Source: Acinetobacter sp. B51(2017)
Lineage (GTDB): Bacteria; Pseudomonadota; Gammaproteobacteria; Pseudomonadales; Moraxellaceae
Assembly: GCF_003711395.1 (NCBI RefSeq)
Contig: NZ_PJRJ01000003.1
Span: 105,449 to 169,448 of the forward strand
Reading direction: 5' to 3'
Length of the DNA: 64,000 bases
In this document: one piece after another, positions 7,162 to 16,376 of the stretch
Layout of the letters: each line of letters opens with the position of its first letter
Numbering within the stretch: position 1 is the first letter of the stretch
Made by a program: the position numbers and the translations under genes
Notes under the pieces: generated by a model
What the model was told of the DNA's origin: nothing
Database searches by the model: none
Seen by the model: only the letters and a program-made list of their open reading frames with translations

Positions 7162-8647
7162 GCTGCTGTGGATCTTGCTGAAAAGTAAGGAGCTCTAAAC
7201 AATGCTGAATAGTTTTACCAATACGGGCATGGGTTTCAATGGCAGAAATTTTTGGCCATGTGGCACGTTCACCCTCTTGTTGCAATAATTTAAATAAATG
7301 CGGACGCGGGTTTTGCATTAAATAGTAATAATGACGCAAACTGTAATGCCCAAAAATATTGAGATCACCATAATAACGCTGATCAATCACCCCATAACTA
7401 TGATCTAAAACACGGCGTATCGCAGGCACACTCCCCATCCGTTCACGGGTAAAATCCAACATGCCGCGCGTAAAGACTTTGCCTTGACGACGAATAATTC
7501 GTTCTGGCCAACTAATGATATCTTTACGGTAACGTTCTGCATCGGTTTGCATAAATGGCACTACATGCGGATTAGTTTGACTGGCAATGGTGTAGTTAAT
7601 GTTATATAGCCGTGCCATTTTTTCTTGTGGAAAATCACTGCGCACACTACCATCCACCCAACGAGTACTGGCCATATATGGCGTATGTTGCCCATCATAG
7701 CGTTTACTGGTGAGTTTAACGGGTGGAAATAGGATCGGTACGGCACAAGATGCCAACACCGCGCTCCATACCAATAAATCTGGCGAGGTTAAATTATTCA
7801 TGATACGCGCATCTTGTGAGGCATCATAAGGCGCAACCGCAACGTTAATATGCAAACCTGATTTTTTATACGCTTCTTCAAAGCTTACATCACCCATGTT
7901 AGTGACCAAAAATTTCTTTAAATGTTTAACATCAGCAATACCACCTGTACCGCGTAATATCTGGCTAATCTTACGAAACTTAAAGGCTTCGCTCATTAAG
8001 TTATCACCGCTCAGTACATCTAAAATATCAGCAGGTTTACTTAAACCCATCATAGCCGTGACAATCGCGCCTGCACTTGAGCCAGATAATACTTTGGGCA
8101 TAAGATCTTGTTCAAGTAAGGCTTTACATACACCCGTATGAAACAAACCTAAAGTCGAGCCGCCCGAAAACATTAACGCAGGTTGTCCATAGGCTTGCTG
8201 TGCATGTTGGAAAAATTCTATTTTTTCTTGATGCTTAAGTTCGGCACAGCCCTCTGAGGCGATATAGGCAAGGCTTTGACTCACTTCTTCAATATAATCT
8301 TCAATAATACGCTTGGTACCCACATAACTGGCATTAAACAGTAAAGGATGGGCAATATTTGCCACATCATAGGTTAAACCTTCACGTAAAATATAAATTA
8401 AATCGCGACAACGTTGCATACTGCGATAGCGTTTAAGCATAGTTAAACGATAGGCAATGACTTCGGCGTCAAAATACGGAGAACAGTTATCGTATTTCCA
8501 TTCTTGTGCCCCTGAAGCCTCATCAATTTTTAAGGCAATCGCTTTCCATTCTTCATAACTTTGTGCATGTTCAAGCTGCTGTTTCAGTTGTTTAATCCGA
8601 TACACTTGATGCGATTGACCACGCTGTATAAATTGTCGCAACAACAT
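7133..8647 (-). CDS. Patatin-like phospholipase with DUF3336 domain
   Basis: A 504-aa lipid acyl hydrolase. The N-terminal 150 residues match the DUF3336-type region that precedes the catalytic domain in yeast and plant triacylglycerol lipases. The patatin domain starts with SGGSTLGLFHTG (oxyanion loop, about 161-172), followed by the nucleophile elbow GSSAG (Ser191) and the catalytic Asp in VDGS (Asp332), giving the Ser-Asp dyad. I chose ATG 8647 (MLLRQFIQRG) because GAGGA stands seven bases upstream; a TTG at 8707 would add 20 unlikely residues. It is followed by the overlapping kinase gene. The substrate, phospholipid or neutral lipid, cannot be read from sequence. Confidence 0.88.
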   Translation of the reverse strand: MLLRQFIQRGQSHQVYRIKQLKQQLEHAQSYEEWKAIALKIDEASGAQEWKYDNCSPYFDAEVIAYRLTMLKRYRSMQRCRDLIYILREGLTYDVANIAHPLLFNASYVGTKRIIEDYIEEVSQSLAYIASEGCAELKHQEKIEFFQHAQQAYGQPALMFSGGSTLGLFHTGVCKALLEQDLMPKVLSGSSAGAIVTAMMGLSKPADILDVLSGDNLMSEAFKFRKISQILRGTGGIADVKHLKKFLVTNMGDVSFEEAYKKSGLHINVAVAPYDASQDARIMNNLTSPDLLVWSAVLASCAVPILFPPVKLTSKRYDGQHTPYMASTRWVDGSVRSDFPQEKMARLYNINYTIASQTNPHVVPFMQTDAERYRKDIISWPERIIRRQGKVFTRGMLDFTRERMGSVPAIRRVLDHSYGVIDQRYYGDLNIFGHYSLRHYYYLMQNPRPHLFKLLQQEGERATWPKISAIETHARIGKTIQHCLELLTFQQDPQQHAQAQYIAV

Positions 8648-8776
8648 AAACAATCCTCTATCACGCCGCAGCATTGCACACGTTTTTTTATCAGGGCAAT
8701 CGCCCAATTGTATTAGTAAATCTCAGTCAGTTGATATAGAGTTTTGCCTATATATAGCCACCTCTACTTTACAACG

Positions 8777-9655
8777 ATGCCTAACATTCAACTCTCTGAT
8801 TCTGTCCTACAAAGTTTAAATCAAGTTTTACAACAATTGCAGCAATTCCTACCCGCTGTAAAACAAGCACCTGATTTTGCTCATATTGCATTCAAATGGC
8901 AAAACGGCCAACTCCAAGGCATTTTACAACCACGTCAAATGCAGCTCAAAGATTTAAAAGGGATTGATCGTCAAAAGCAAAAAGTAGTGCAGAACACCTT
9001 ACAATTTCTACAAGGTTTACCTGCCAATGATGTATTACTTACTGGCTCACGCGGTACGGGTAAATCCTCAATTGTGCGGGCTCTTCTAACTGAATATAGC
9101 AGCCAAGGTTTACGTTTAATTGAAATTGAGCGTGATGACTTACGTGATCTGCCTTTAATTCAAGCCTTAATTCAAGATCGTCCAGAAAAATTTATTGTGT
9201 ATTGTGATGATTTAGCCTTTAACGCAGAAGATGAAAATTACCGTAGTTTAAAAAGTGTCTTGGATGGCTCATTACAATCTGGTTCAAGTAATTTTGTGAT
9301 TTATGCCACCAGTAACCGTCGTCATTTGTTGCCTGAATTTATGCATGAAAATACGCCTGTGCTTAAGGCCGATGTGCCTCAGCATCACGAGCTGCATCCA
9401 CAAGAAGCCGTTGAAGAAAAGATCTCGCTATCGGATCGTTTTGGTTTATGGTTGTCGTTTTATCCAATGGATCAAAATTTATATTTAGAGATTGTGGAGC
9501 ATTATTTACAGCAAGCTGAGATGAGCATGACTGCAGAGGCACGCGCTGAAGCTTTACGTTGGTGTCAAAGTCGTGGCCAGCGTTCAGGGCGTTCGGCATA
9601 TCAGTTTTCAAAGCATTGGATTGGTTCACAGCAGCTGAAGCAATCAAATTATTGA
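8777..9655 (+). CDS. DUF815-type AAA ATPase
   Basis: A 292-aa P-loop ATPase. Walker A GSRGTGKSS lies at about residues 90-98, a Walker B-like IVYCDDLAF near 148, then a sensor-like region (FVIYATSNRRHL) and a C-terminal helical lid ending in GRSAYQFSKHW. This arrangement is that of the DUF815 family of uncharacterised AAA proteins. No substrate or partner is known to me. I preferred ATG 8777 (MPNIQLSD) to an upstream TTG at 8744, which would add unconserved-looking residues. It is divergent from the patatin gene across about 130 bp that must hold both promoters. Confidence 0.85.
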   Translation: MPNIQLSDSVLQSLNQVLQQLQQFLPAVKQAPDFAHIAFKWQNGQLQGILQPRQMQLKDLKGIDRQKQKVVQNTLQFLQGLPANDVLLTGSRGTGKSSIVRALLTEYSSQGLRLIEIERDDLRDLPLIQALIQDRPEKFIVYCDDLAFNAEDENYRSLKSVLDGSLQSGSSNFVIYATSNRRHLLPEFMHENTPVLKADVPQHHELHPQEAVEEKISLSDRFGLWLSFYPMDQNLYLEIVEHYLQQAEMSMTAEARAEALRWCQSRGQRSGRSAYQFSKHWIGSQQLKQSNY

Positions 9656-9720
9656 TTCGAATGTTACAGTAAATATGGCTATAACTTTCATATATTCCAT
9701 TGATACAAAGCTCGTATTTA

Positions 9721-9764
9721 TTCAAATGACGAAAGCTCACATTGAACTTTCGTCATTGTTTGAA
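9721..9764. repeat. Imperfect inverted repeat between convergent genes
   Basis: ATGACGAAAG at 9726-9735 pairs with CTTTCGTCAT at 9747-9756. The outer TTCAAA/TTTGAA also pair, past a two-base bulge. No T tract follows. It lies between the ATPase gene and the opposing DUF262 gene and may act as a weak bidirectional terminator. Confidence 0.45.
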
Positions 9765-9784
9765 CATGAATCAATTATTTGTTT

Positions 9785-11440
9785 CTAGCACACACACCAC
9801 ATATTAACTAATTTATTTTTCAAATCATTATGTCTCTTCATTAAATTATCCATATCCCAATCATCAACATTGCAAATATCTTTTGTAATATCGAATGAAA
9901 CACGAGTATCTGATTTCATGTAAATTTGCTTTTTTCTCTCAAAATCAAAATTTTGAGATTCAGCATTTTTTGTACCTCCTAGTAATGTCAGATTACCAAG
10001 TAAATGCACCCAATGCTGATGATCTGCCTGATTAAAACGACTAAACCAATAATCATGAGTTGGTCTCTGTGGCAATACATGTTCAATCGTAATATTCCCA
10101 GAATAGGACTTAATCACACTACTATCTTGCATCTCTCGATCAATGCGTAATAAAGTCGCTTTAACCAAAGCAACCTGTAATGATTTAGGCTCATAAAATG
10201 GTTCATCTAAGTTTTTCTTAAATTCATCATCATTTGCATGAGCAATAATTTTTTCAATTACTTCTGGAAAATCCACATCATTATTTATACTGACTAAAGC
10301 AGTATAAATCATCATTTCTCTCTGACTCTTAATTTCTTTCCTAAAACAACTTTGAATATATACCTTTAAGAAGACACTTATAAATTTATCAAAATCTTGC
10401 TCAGTTAAGTTTTTATCGTTGACCAATCTATTTCTAAAAGCTAGAACTGCTGGAATCCATTCATCCGATTTTAGTTCCAATAGCGTTAAAATATTCAAAC
10501 GTGTTTGATGATCAAAAAAATCATTTTCTTTAATTTTTTGATAATTTTCTGCTGATTTCAACAGACTATTTAACAAATTAATCGGATTACCTTGATATTT
10601 ATTCGCCAAATTATCACTAAAAGCATCTAATATTTTTACTAGGACACGATCTCGATCTTTTTTCTCTGAAATCGCATGAATTGTTAAAAATTTATCAATT
10701 TTATCAATGCCTAATAATGCTTCAAATTTTGCCCATTGATGTTCAACTGTCTCAACATTTGCACCAACTGTTTCAGCTGATTCAAATAATCTATTTTTTA
10801 ACAGATCAGCCGTAGTCAATGGTAGACCGCGACTATTCAGAACATTAAACAATCTAAAAGAGGACGCAAAATTTTCAGTTTGCACAAATACAACTAGAAC
10901 ATTTTTTAAAATAAATTGTGCTATTTTTTTTAAAGCTATTTGATCTTTATCTTTTAAAAATTCTTCAATGACCACAAAATTTTCTAAAAATGCCGACTCA
11001 ACAACTGTTGGATTTTCTGGGTAGTATTTTGTATCCCCTTTTAAAATATAATTTGTATAAAGCAATAATTCATTTGATCTTACCTTTAAACGGGGTTCTT
11101 CATGTTCCCCATCATACACATCATAAGGAAAAATTCTTTTCATTAAGTCATTTTTAATATTTACATCATCAATTAGATTATGCAGTTGTGCTAGAATAAG
11201 ACTAATTGTTGTGAGTCGTTGTTGGCCATCCACAACTTCAAATATACCATCATCATTTTTGATACAAATTAAGCTGCCAATAAAGTATTCTTTTTCATTC
11301 GCACTAAAGCTATTGAAAATATCCTCAATTAACTGTTCAGCATTATCTTTTGTCCATGAATAAGGACGTTGATACTTCGGGATAAAATACTTTTTTCCTT
11401 CCGTAAAAATATCCAATAACTTACTTTCTTTAGCTTCCAT
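9785..11440 (-). CDS. DUF262/DUF1524 (GmrSD-type) putative defence nuclease
   Basis: A 551-aa single-chain protein. The N-terminal DUF262 domain has YQRPYSW (24-29 region) and VDGQQRLTT (70-78), the nucleotide-binding ParB/Srx-like motifs. The C-terminal DUF1524 domain (about 452-551) has IEHVLPQ, LLGNLTLL and NAESQNFDFERKK, the His-Me finger nuclease pattern. These two domains make up the GmrS/GmrD family of modification-dependent restriction enzymes and related anti-phage proteins. The gene is visibly more A+T-rich and Lys/Asn-rich than its neighbours and stands alone between housekeeping genes, which suggests horizontal acquisition. No methyltransferase or partner is adjacent. Target and activity are inference. 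Confidence 0.85.
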   Translation of the reverse strand: MEAKESKLLDIFTEGKKYFIPKYQRPYSWTKDNAEQLIEDIFNSFSANEKEYFIGSLICIKNDDGIFEVVDGQQRLTTISLILAQLHNLIDDVNIKNDLMKRIFPYDVYDGEHEEPRLKVRSNELLLYTNYILKGDTKYYPENPTVVESAFLENFVVIEEFLKDKDQIALKKIAQFILKNVLVVFVQTENFASSFRLFNVLNSRGLPLTTADLLKNRLFESAETVGANVETVEHQWAKFEALLGIDKIDKFLTIHAISEKKDRDRVLVKILDAFSDNLANKYQGNPINLLNSLLKSAENYQKIKENDFFDHQTRLNILTLLELKSDEWIPAVLAFRNRLVNDKNLTEQDFDKFISVFLKVYIQSCFRKEIKSQREMMIYTALVSINNDVDFPEVIEKIIAHANDDEFKKNLDEPFYEPKSLQVALVKATLLRIDREMQDSSVIKSYSGNITIEHVLPQRPTHDYWFSRFNQADHQHWVHLLGNLTLLGGTKNAESQNFDFERKKQIYMKSDTRVSFDITKDICNVDDWDMDNLMKRHNDLKNKLVNMWCVC

Positions 11441-11488
11441 TAAGCCCCCACGACTAAAATTAGTATTTATTTTTGCAAATTTTTTATC

Positions 11489-11517
11489 AAAAAAGAGGCC
11501 TATAGCCTCTTTTTTTT
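11489..11517 (-). terminator. Rho-independent terminator of tsaD
   Basis: On the minus strand AAGAGGC, a short TATA loop and GCCTCTT form the hairpin, followed by TTTTTT. It lies right after the tsaD stop codon and ahead of the DUF262 gene, so that gene needs its own promoter. Confidence 0.85.
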
Positions 11518-11528
11518 ATCGCTCAAAT

Positions 11529-12545
11529 TTAAGCTTGTGTCGGATTGGTTAATTCCGTCATCGGCCAACGTGGCGTTGTAGTAACCGCTAAACCATCATT
11601 TTGACCAACTTTTAAACGTTGATAACCGGCAAAAGCAATCATCGCCCCGTTATCGGTACATAGTGCAGGCTCTGCATAATATACAGATGCACGAATCTTG
11701 GCTAAGTCCGCTTCTAAACGCTCACGTAAACGTTTATTGGCACTCACACCACCTGCGATCACCAAGCGTTTTAAACCCGTTTGTTTTAAGGCTTTGACTG
11801 ACTTCTTAACCAAAGTATCGACAATCGCTTCTTGGAAACTGGCAGCAATATCCGCATCACGATTTTCATCACCTAACTTTTTCATTTGTACCGAAACCGC
11901 AGTTTTTAAGCCACTAAATGAGAAGGTTAAATCTTGATGCAACATTGGACGCGGGAATGCAAAGGCATTTGGATCGCCATGTTCTGCCAATTTAGAGATG
12001 TTTGGCCCACCTGGATACGGTAAACCCATCATTTTGGCGACTTTATCAAAGGCTTCACCAGCGGCATCATCAATGGACTCACCTAAAAGCTCGTATTGAC
12101 CAATGCCATAAGCCGCCATAAGCTGTGAATGTCCACCTGAAACCAAAAGCGCCACGAAGGGAAATTCTGGTGGTGTTTTTGACAATAAAGGCGCCAACAT
12201 ATGCCCTTCCATATGGTGTACACCAATGGCAGGTTTATTTAAAGCAAATGCCAAAGTGCGACCAAATAGTGCACCTGTCATTAAAGCACCCATTAAACCC
12301 GGGCCACGCGTATATGCAACGGCATCAATCTCGGATTTTTGTACGCCTGAATCTTGTAACAATTGATTCATGAGTGGAATCAATTTGCGCACATGGTCAC
12401 GCGATGCCAGCTCAGGAACTACCCCACCGTATTCGGCATGCAGTTTAATCTGGCTGTATAGCACCTGACCGCGTAATCCTTGCTCACTGTCATACAATGC
12501 CAGTCCAGTCTCATCACACGAAGTTTCTAAGCCTAAAACGATCAT
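11529..12545 (-). CDS. tsaD: tRNA N6-threonylcarbamoyladenosine transferase TsaD
   Basis: Transfers threonylcarbamoyl from TC-AMP to A37 of ANN-decoding tRNAs, working with TsaB, TsaE and TsaC. The sequence opens with [14 protein letters not shown], and the metal-binding HHMEGHM is present, followed by [18 protein letters not shown] and [14 protein letters not shown]. At 338 aa it has the usual bacterial length with no gaps. ATG start at 12545. It diverges from rpsU over about 145 bp containing a 14-bp palindrome. The same gene pair is found divergently in Pseudomonas, which supports an old arrangement. Confidence 0.97.
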   Translation of the reverse strand: MIVLGLETSCDETGLALYDSEQGLRGQVLYSQIKLHAEYGGVVPELASRDHVRKLIPLMNQLLQDSGVQKSEIDAVAYTRGPGLMGALMTGALFGRTLAFALNKPAIGVHHMEGHMLAPLLSKTPPEFPFVALLVSGGHSQLMAAYGIGQYELLGESIDDAAGEAFDKVAKMMGLPYPGGPNISKLAEHGDPNAFAFPRPMLHQDLTFSFSGLKTAVSVQMKKLGDENRDADIAASFQEAIVDTLVKKSVKALKQTGLKRLVIAGGVSANKRLRERLEADLAKIRASVYYAEPALCTDNGAMIAFAGYQRLKVGQNDGLAVTTTPRWPMTELTNPTQA

Positions 12546-12633
12546 TAAACTGCCTATAACCTATATCAAATCAAATGCAAGCGTATTATAGACTTGTGGT
12601 ATGAGATGTAAATGAGTAAAATATTGTCCTTCA

Positions 12634-12663
12634 CTTGTGATCACAAGCATTTCGTTTGTGATC
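12634..12663. promoter_or_regulatory. Palindrome plus in-phase half-site between tsaD and rpsU
   Basis: CTTGTGATCACAAG at 12634-12647 is a perfect 14-bp palindrome. A further copy of its half-site TTGTGATC occurs at 12656-12663, exactly 21 bp (two helical turns) after the first. This looks like a dimer-binding operator in the shared tsaD/rpsU promoter region. TGTGA...TCACA recalls a compressed CRP/Vfr-type site, but the spacing is wrong for CRP, so the binding protein is unknown. Confidence 0.5.
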
Positions 12664-12691
12664 TTATCCATAACTTAATTGAGGATTCTTC

Positions 12692-12907
12692 ATGCCACAA
12701 GTTAAATTGAAAGAAGGCGAACCAGTAGACGTAGCTATCCGTCGTTTCAAACGTTCATGCGAAAAAGCGGGTGTTTTAGCTGACGTTCGTAAACGTGAAT
12801 TCTACGAGAAACCAACTCAAGAACGTAAGCGCAAAAAAGCTGCTGCTGTTAAACGCTACCAAAAGAAATTGGCGCGTGAATCAGTACGTACAACTCGCCT
12901 TTACTAA
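12692..12907 (+). CDS. rpsU: 30S ribosomal protein S21
   Basis: A 71-aa small-subunit protein that helps pairing of mRNA with the anti-Shine-Dalgarno region. [28 protein letters not shown] and the very basic C-terminus ([19 protein letters not shown]) are typical of S21. Its own ribosome site is GAGGA before ATG 12692. It is followed after 30 bp by yqeY, probably in one transcript. The usual next genes dnaG and rpoD are not here. Confidence 0.98.
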
Positions 12908-12937
12908 TTAATTTGTGATTACTGCCTGGATATTATA

Positions 12938-13384
12938 ATGACTACTTTAAAAAGCCAAATCTCTGAAGTTTTAAAAGCAACAATGCGTGCTAAAGAAATG
13001 AATAAGCTGACGGTAATTCGTAGTCTGCAGGCAGCAATTAAGCAAATCGAAGTCGATGATCGCGTTGAACTTGACGACGCGCAAGTTCTTGCGGTCATTG
13101 AAAAACAAATCAAACAACGTAAAGAGTCGGTGAAAGCCTTTCTAGGCGCGAACCGCGAAGATTTAGCTAGTAAAGAACAAGCCGAAATTGAAGTGTTATC
13201 GCAATTTCTACCAGAAGCTATGACTGAGGATGAGCTTGATTCCCTTATTGCGCAGACCATTGAAGCGCAGCAAGCGACTAGCATGAAAGATATGGGTAAG
13301 GTGATGAATTCTCTGCGTCCGCTCATAGCCGGACGCGCCGATCCTGCACAAGTATCTGCCAAAATTAAAGCAAAACTTGCTTAA
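12938..13384 (+). CDS. yqeY: GatB/YqeY domain-containing protein
   Basis: A 148-aa protein of the YqeY family, related to the tRNA-binding tail of the GatB amidotransferase subunit. Helical sequence throughout, with TVIRSLQAAIKQIEVD, EIEVLSQFLPEAMTEDEL and MKDMGKVMNSLRPLIAGRADPAQVSAKIKAKL, which is the family signature. Its exact role is not established; a tRNA-related function is inferred from the GatB likeness. It lies 30 bp after rpsU. After it the strand switches, so the rpsU transcript ends here. Confidence 0.93.
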   Translation: MTTLKSQISEVLKATMRAKEMNKLTVIRSLQAAIKQIEVDDRVELDDAQVLAVIEKQIKQRKESVKAFLGANREDLASKEQAEIEVLSQFLPEAMTEDELDSLIAQTIEAQQATSMKDMGKVMNSLRPLIAGRADPAQVSAKIKAKLA

Positions 13385-13448
13385 AACTGATTTTCGAGAT
13401 CGACGTTGCTTGAACTGCCTTATTACTTAAGACAGTTCACGCCAAAGA

Positions 13449-13805
13449 TTATTTTAATTGACATTTCACACCATACTGCCCCAGCGTCTGCATTTCTCGC
13501 TTTGACAACACTTCATCAATAACATCGGCCTTAGTATAAGCTTTCTGACTTCTAAAAATATCTAAATTCTGCTCTACAGCTTGATATAAATCATCCACAT
13601 AGTGTTGCACAATTTGACAGTATTGCTGTTGTTGCTGCCCATTAAATGCACGTTGCTGTGGATCAAGGGCATTAAAAAAACTGCGACTACTTTTTTGAAA
13701 TTGGCTATTGGCTGTATTCACCATCTGCACATATCGCTCTACGCTACCTGCACTCACCGTGCCTATCCCCAAAGCAAGCCCAAGGCTTAAAAGTAACTTA
13801 TTCAT
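13449..13805 (-). CDS. Exported hypothetical protein, 118 aa
   Basis: It starts with a signal peptide (MNKLLLSLGLALGIGTVSA, probable cleavage after SA at 19). The mature part is helical and Gln-rich (FNGQQQQQYCQIVQHYVDDLYQAVEQNL) with two Cys residues, one near the C-terminus (GVKCQLK), which could pair in the periplasm. I recognise no family. It is convergent with yqeY, with a weak inverted repeat (TGAACTG...CAGTTCA) in the gap. Confidence 0.7.
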   Translation of the reverse strand: MNKLLLSLGLALGIGTVSAGSVERYVQMVNTANSQFQKSSRSFFNALDPQQRAFNGQQQQQYCQIVQHYVDDLYQAVEQNLDIFRSQKAYTKADVIDEVLSKREMQTLGQYGVKCQLK

Positions 13806-13898
13806 AACTATCTTATTAACTTAAAATTAAAATCATGTACATACATTGTAAATCTTGCCTGTGGGCTGTCTACAGCTAGCTGTGTAGGCTTTAAACAA

Positions 13899-15341
13899 TT
13901 AGATTTTCATCTGCCGCTCCTTTTGCATTTGATCAAGACGCATTTTCACCAGCGCTGATAATGCTTGATTGTCTTTGGTCAGACGCTGTGCCTGTAATAA
14001 AGACTTAATCGCATTTTCTTCTAAACCCGACCAATATTCAGCTTCTGCACGATAACGCAATACATTTACACTGCGTACTGGTGAAGCTTTATCGGCGTCA
14101 GAAATACGTTGTAACAATTGCCATGCATAGACATCGCGTGGATTTTTTTTCACAAAATGCTGTAAAATCTGTTCAGATTCATTTAATTGACCTACCCGCA
14201 GTAACACTTCAGCATATTTATAATTTAAAGCCCGATTTTCGGGCACAATTAAGGCGGCTGACTGGATGCTTTTCAAAGCAGCAGCAAGATTGTTCTGCCC
14301 TAAATACACTTCAGTTTGTAGTAAAATGCTTAAATTATGTAAGCGCTGCTGGGCGTTCAGTTGCTTTAGAAGCTGCTGTGCTTGTGCAAACTCAGCTTTT
14401 TCGAGATAAAAAGCCGCTAATGCTAGCTGTGGTGCCAATCTTTTTCTATCTGCGGCCATCGTCTTGAGCTGCTGTTCATTGGCTTGCTTAGACAATACCA
14501 TGCTATATAAACGCATGATTTCAAAGTTTTCATCGTATAGACTGCTATTAACTTTAGGCAATTGATTGGCACGTAAACGTGCTTCACTCATACGTTCTGT
14601 GGTTAAGGGATGGGTCAGCCAAAAATCAGGCATAAAACTTAAGCGACTCGTAGCACGGTGCATGGTTTCAAAGAAATCTGCCATACTTTGTGGGTTATAG
14701 CCAGCACGATACATAAATTGCATGCCAATACGGTCAGCCTCGCGCTCTTGGTTACGACTATAGGACAACTGACGATCGACTAAAGCGGCTTGCGTGCCCA
14801 TCATCACAGCATTACCCACATCACCATCAGCTTGGCTTGCCACCAAAGCCCCTACTACAATACCTGCAAGCGCCAATAAACCTTGGCCTTTAAAGGCTTC
14901 TTGCGAACGACTGTAATGGCGTTGCGTGACATGGGCGATTTCATGTGCCATCACTCCTGCCACTTCATCCATATTTTTGGCAGAACTAAGTAAACCGGTA
15001 TTTAAGGCAAATAAGCCTCCCGGTACAGCAAAAGCATTAATTTGTGGATCATTAACCACAACTAATGCAATGGGCTTAGACAGTTGAGTTTGGCTTAAGA
15101 TATGCGCAAAGGTGCTAAAGAGTTGATCTTCTAACCATGGATTATTAAGGATGGGGAGCTGGCGTTGCACTTCACGATAGACTTTTTCACCAATCATATA
15201 CTCTTTATGTTGGTCGATCAGCCCTACTCCACTGCCAATTTCGGGCACATGGAATTGAACATCTGGCTCAAATGCCGCTGTTTTAGCCGTGCTTACACTC
15301 AGTAATGCTGCTAAAGCGCAGGCTGTCGTTGCAGCTTTCAA
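13899..15341 (-). CDS. bepA: M48 metalloprotease with TPR region, BepA-like
   Basis: A periplasmic zinc protease/chaperone of the outer-membrane assembly quality-control type. A signal peptide-like N-terminus is followed by the M48 domain: VMAHEIAHVTQRH at about 131-143 (H133, E134, H137) and NQEREADRIG supplying the third ligand. The second half is made of tetratricopeptide-like helices (AFYLEKAEFAQAQQLL, ALNYKYAEVLLRVGQLNESEQIL). The length of 480 aa matches E. coli BepA (487, recalled). The start appears to be TTG at 15341, with GGGGGAT upstream; no ATG precedes the signal sequence. Confidence 0.88.
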   Translation of the reverse strand: MKAATTACALAALLSVSTAKTAAFEPDVQFHVPEIGSGVGLIDQHKEYMIGEKVYREVQRQLPILNNPWLEDQLFSTFAHILSQTQLSKPIALVVVNDPQINAFAVPGGLFALNTGLLSSAKNMDEVAGVMAHEIAHVTQRHYSRSQEAFKGQGLLALAGIVVGALVASQADGDVGNAVMMGTQAALVDRQLSYSRNQEREADRIGMQFMYRAGYNPQSMADFFETMHRATSRLSFMPDFWLTHPLTTERMSEARLRANQLPKVNSSLYDENFEIMRLYSMVLSKQANEQQLKTMAADRKRLAPQLALAAFYLEKAEFAQAQQLLKQLNAQQRLHNLSILLQTEVYLGQNNLAAALKSIQSAALIVPENRALNYKYAEVLLRVGQLNESEQILQHFVKKNPRDVYAWQLLQRISDADKASPVRSVNVLRYRAEAEYWSGLEENAIKSLLQAQRLTKDNQALSALVKMRLDQMQKERQMKI

Positions 15342-15416
15342 TACGATCCCCCAACTTGATGCTGTCTGGCTTGACTATAGCATTTTGCTATTGGGGGTTT
15401 TGCAATAAAGTGTTAC

Positions 15417-16373
15417 TTATGGCTTAACCACATAAGCGGGGGTACGACCCGCTAAAGCCTCAACAAGATTTTGATAAGCCAGCTCCGCCATTTTTTTACG
15501 CGTGCTTAAGGTCGCTGAACCTACATGCGGTAAAGTCACCACATTGTCTAAATTAAACAGCTCAGACTGTTGTAGAGGTTCGTGTTGATACACATCTAAG
15601 CCTGCGGCAAAAATTTGACGGCTTTTGAGTGCCTCAATTAATGCCTGTTCATCTATTACTGCTCCACGCGCAATATTGACCAATACCGCATGTTTTTGCA
15701 TTAGACCCAGCTCTTTGGCGCCAATCAGCGCATTTGAGTCAGCATTTAAATCAACGGCCAAAACCACAAAGTCAGCACGTTGCAATAAATCATTTAGCTC
15801 ACAATATTGAGCATTTAAGCTGCTGGCAAACTCAGGCTTGGCTCGACGGTTATGATATAAAATATTCATGTTAAAACCATAAAAACCACGTCTGGCAATG
15901 GCAGCACCAATATGTCCTAAGCCAATAATGCCTAAAGTTTTAGCAAAGATATCTTGACCGAATTGTGCAGCGCCTACGGTACGTTGCCACTGACCCGTTT
16001 TGGTCCATTGATCTAAATGCCCGACTTGACGTGCCACACTCATTAATAAAGTAAAGGCTAAATCAGCCGTACTTTCGGTTAAAACATGCGGTGTATGACA
16101 CAGCTGAATGCCTTTTTTAGTTAAATAATCCACATCATAATTGTCATAACCAACACTTACGCTAGAAATCACCTTCAGACGGCGTGCAGTATGTAGATTA
16201 GTGGCATTTAAAACACGACCAGCACCAATCATGCCATCAGCATCTTGGGCATGTTCTAATAGCTGTTGCTGCACATCTCCTAACTTAGGGTTAATCTGCA
16301 CCACATGATAATCTTGTTGTAGACGTGCCAAAATCTCAGCATCAAGCTGACTAAACACTACGACTTTTTGCAT
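15417..16373 (-). CDS. ghrB: D-2-hydroxyacid dehydrogenase, glyoxylate/hydroxypyruvate reductase type
   Basis: A 318-aa NAD(P)H-dependent reductase that converts glyoxylate or hydroxypyruvate to glycolate or glycerate. The Rossmann motif GLGHIGAAIARR is at about 155-166, the catalytic Arg lies in NIARGAVIDE, the Glu in YQHEPL and the His in LPHVGSAT. The nearest known relative in layout is E. coli GhrB; other 2-hydroxyacid substrates are possible. It ends the unit that begins with the HolD-like gene, whose stop codon lies 3 bp upstream of its start, so the two are translationally close. Confidence 0.85.
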   Translation of the reverse strand: MQKVVVFSQLDAEILARLQQDYHVVQINPKLGDVQQQLLEHAQDADGMIGAGRVLNATNLHTARRLKVISSVSVGYDNYDVDYLTKKGIQLCHTPHVLTESTADLAFTLLMSVARQVGHLDQWTKTGQWQRTVGAAQFGQDIFAKTLGIIGLGHIGAAIARRGFYGFNMNILYHNRRAKPEFASSLNAQYCELNDLLQRADFVVLAVDLNADSNALIGAKELGLMQKHAVLVNIARGAVIDEQALIEALKSRQIFAAGLDVYQHEPLQQSELFNLDNVVTLPHVGSATLSTRKKMAELAYQNLVEALAGRTPAYVVKP

Positions 16374-16376
16374 GTT

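Noticed and set aside
12919..13362. 147-codon frame antisense to yqeY
   Set aside because: yqeY is a clear family member on the other strand; the antisense product is Ser/Cys-rich and looks like a mirror of its codon pattern.
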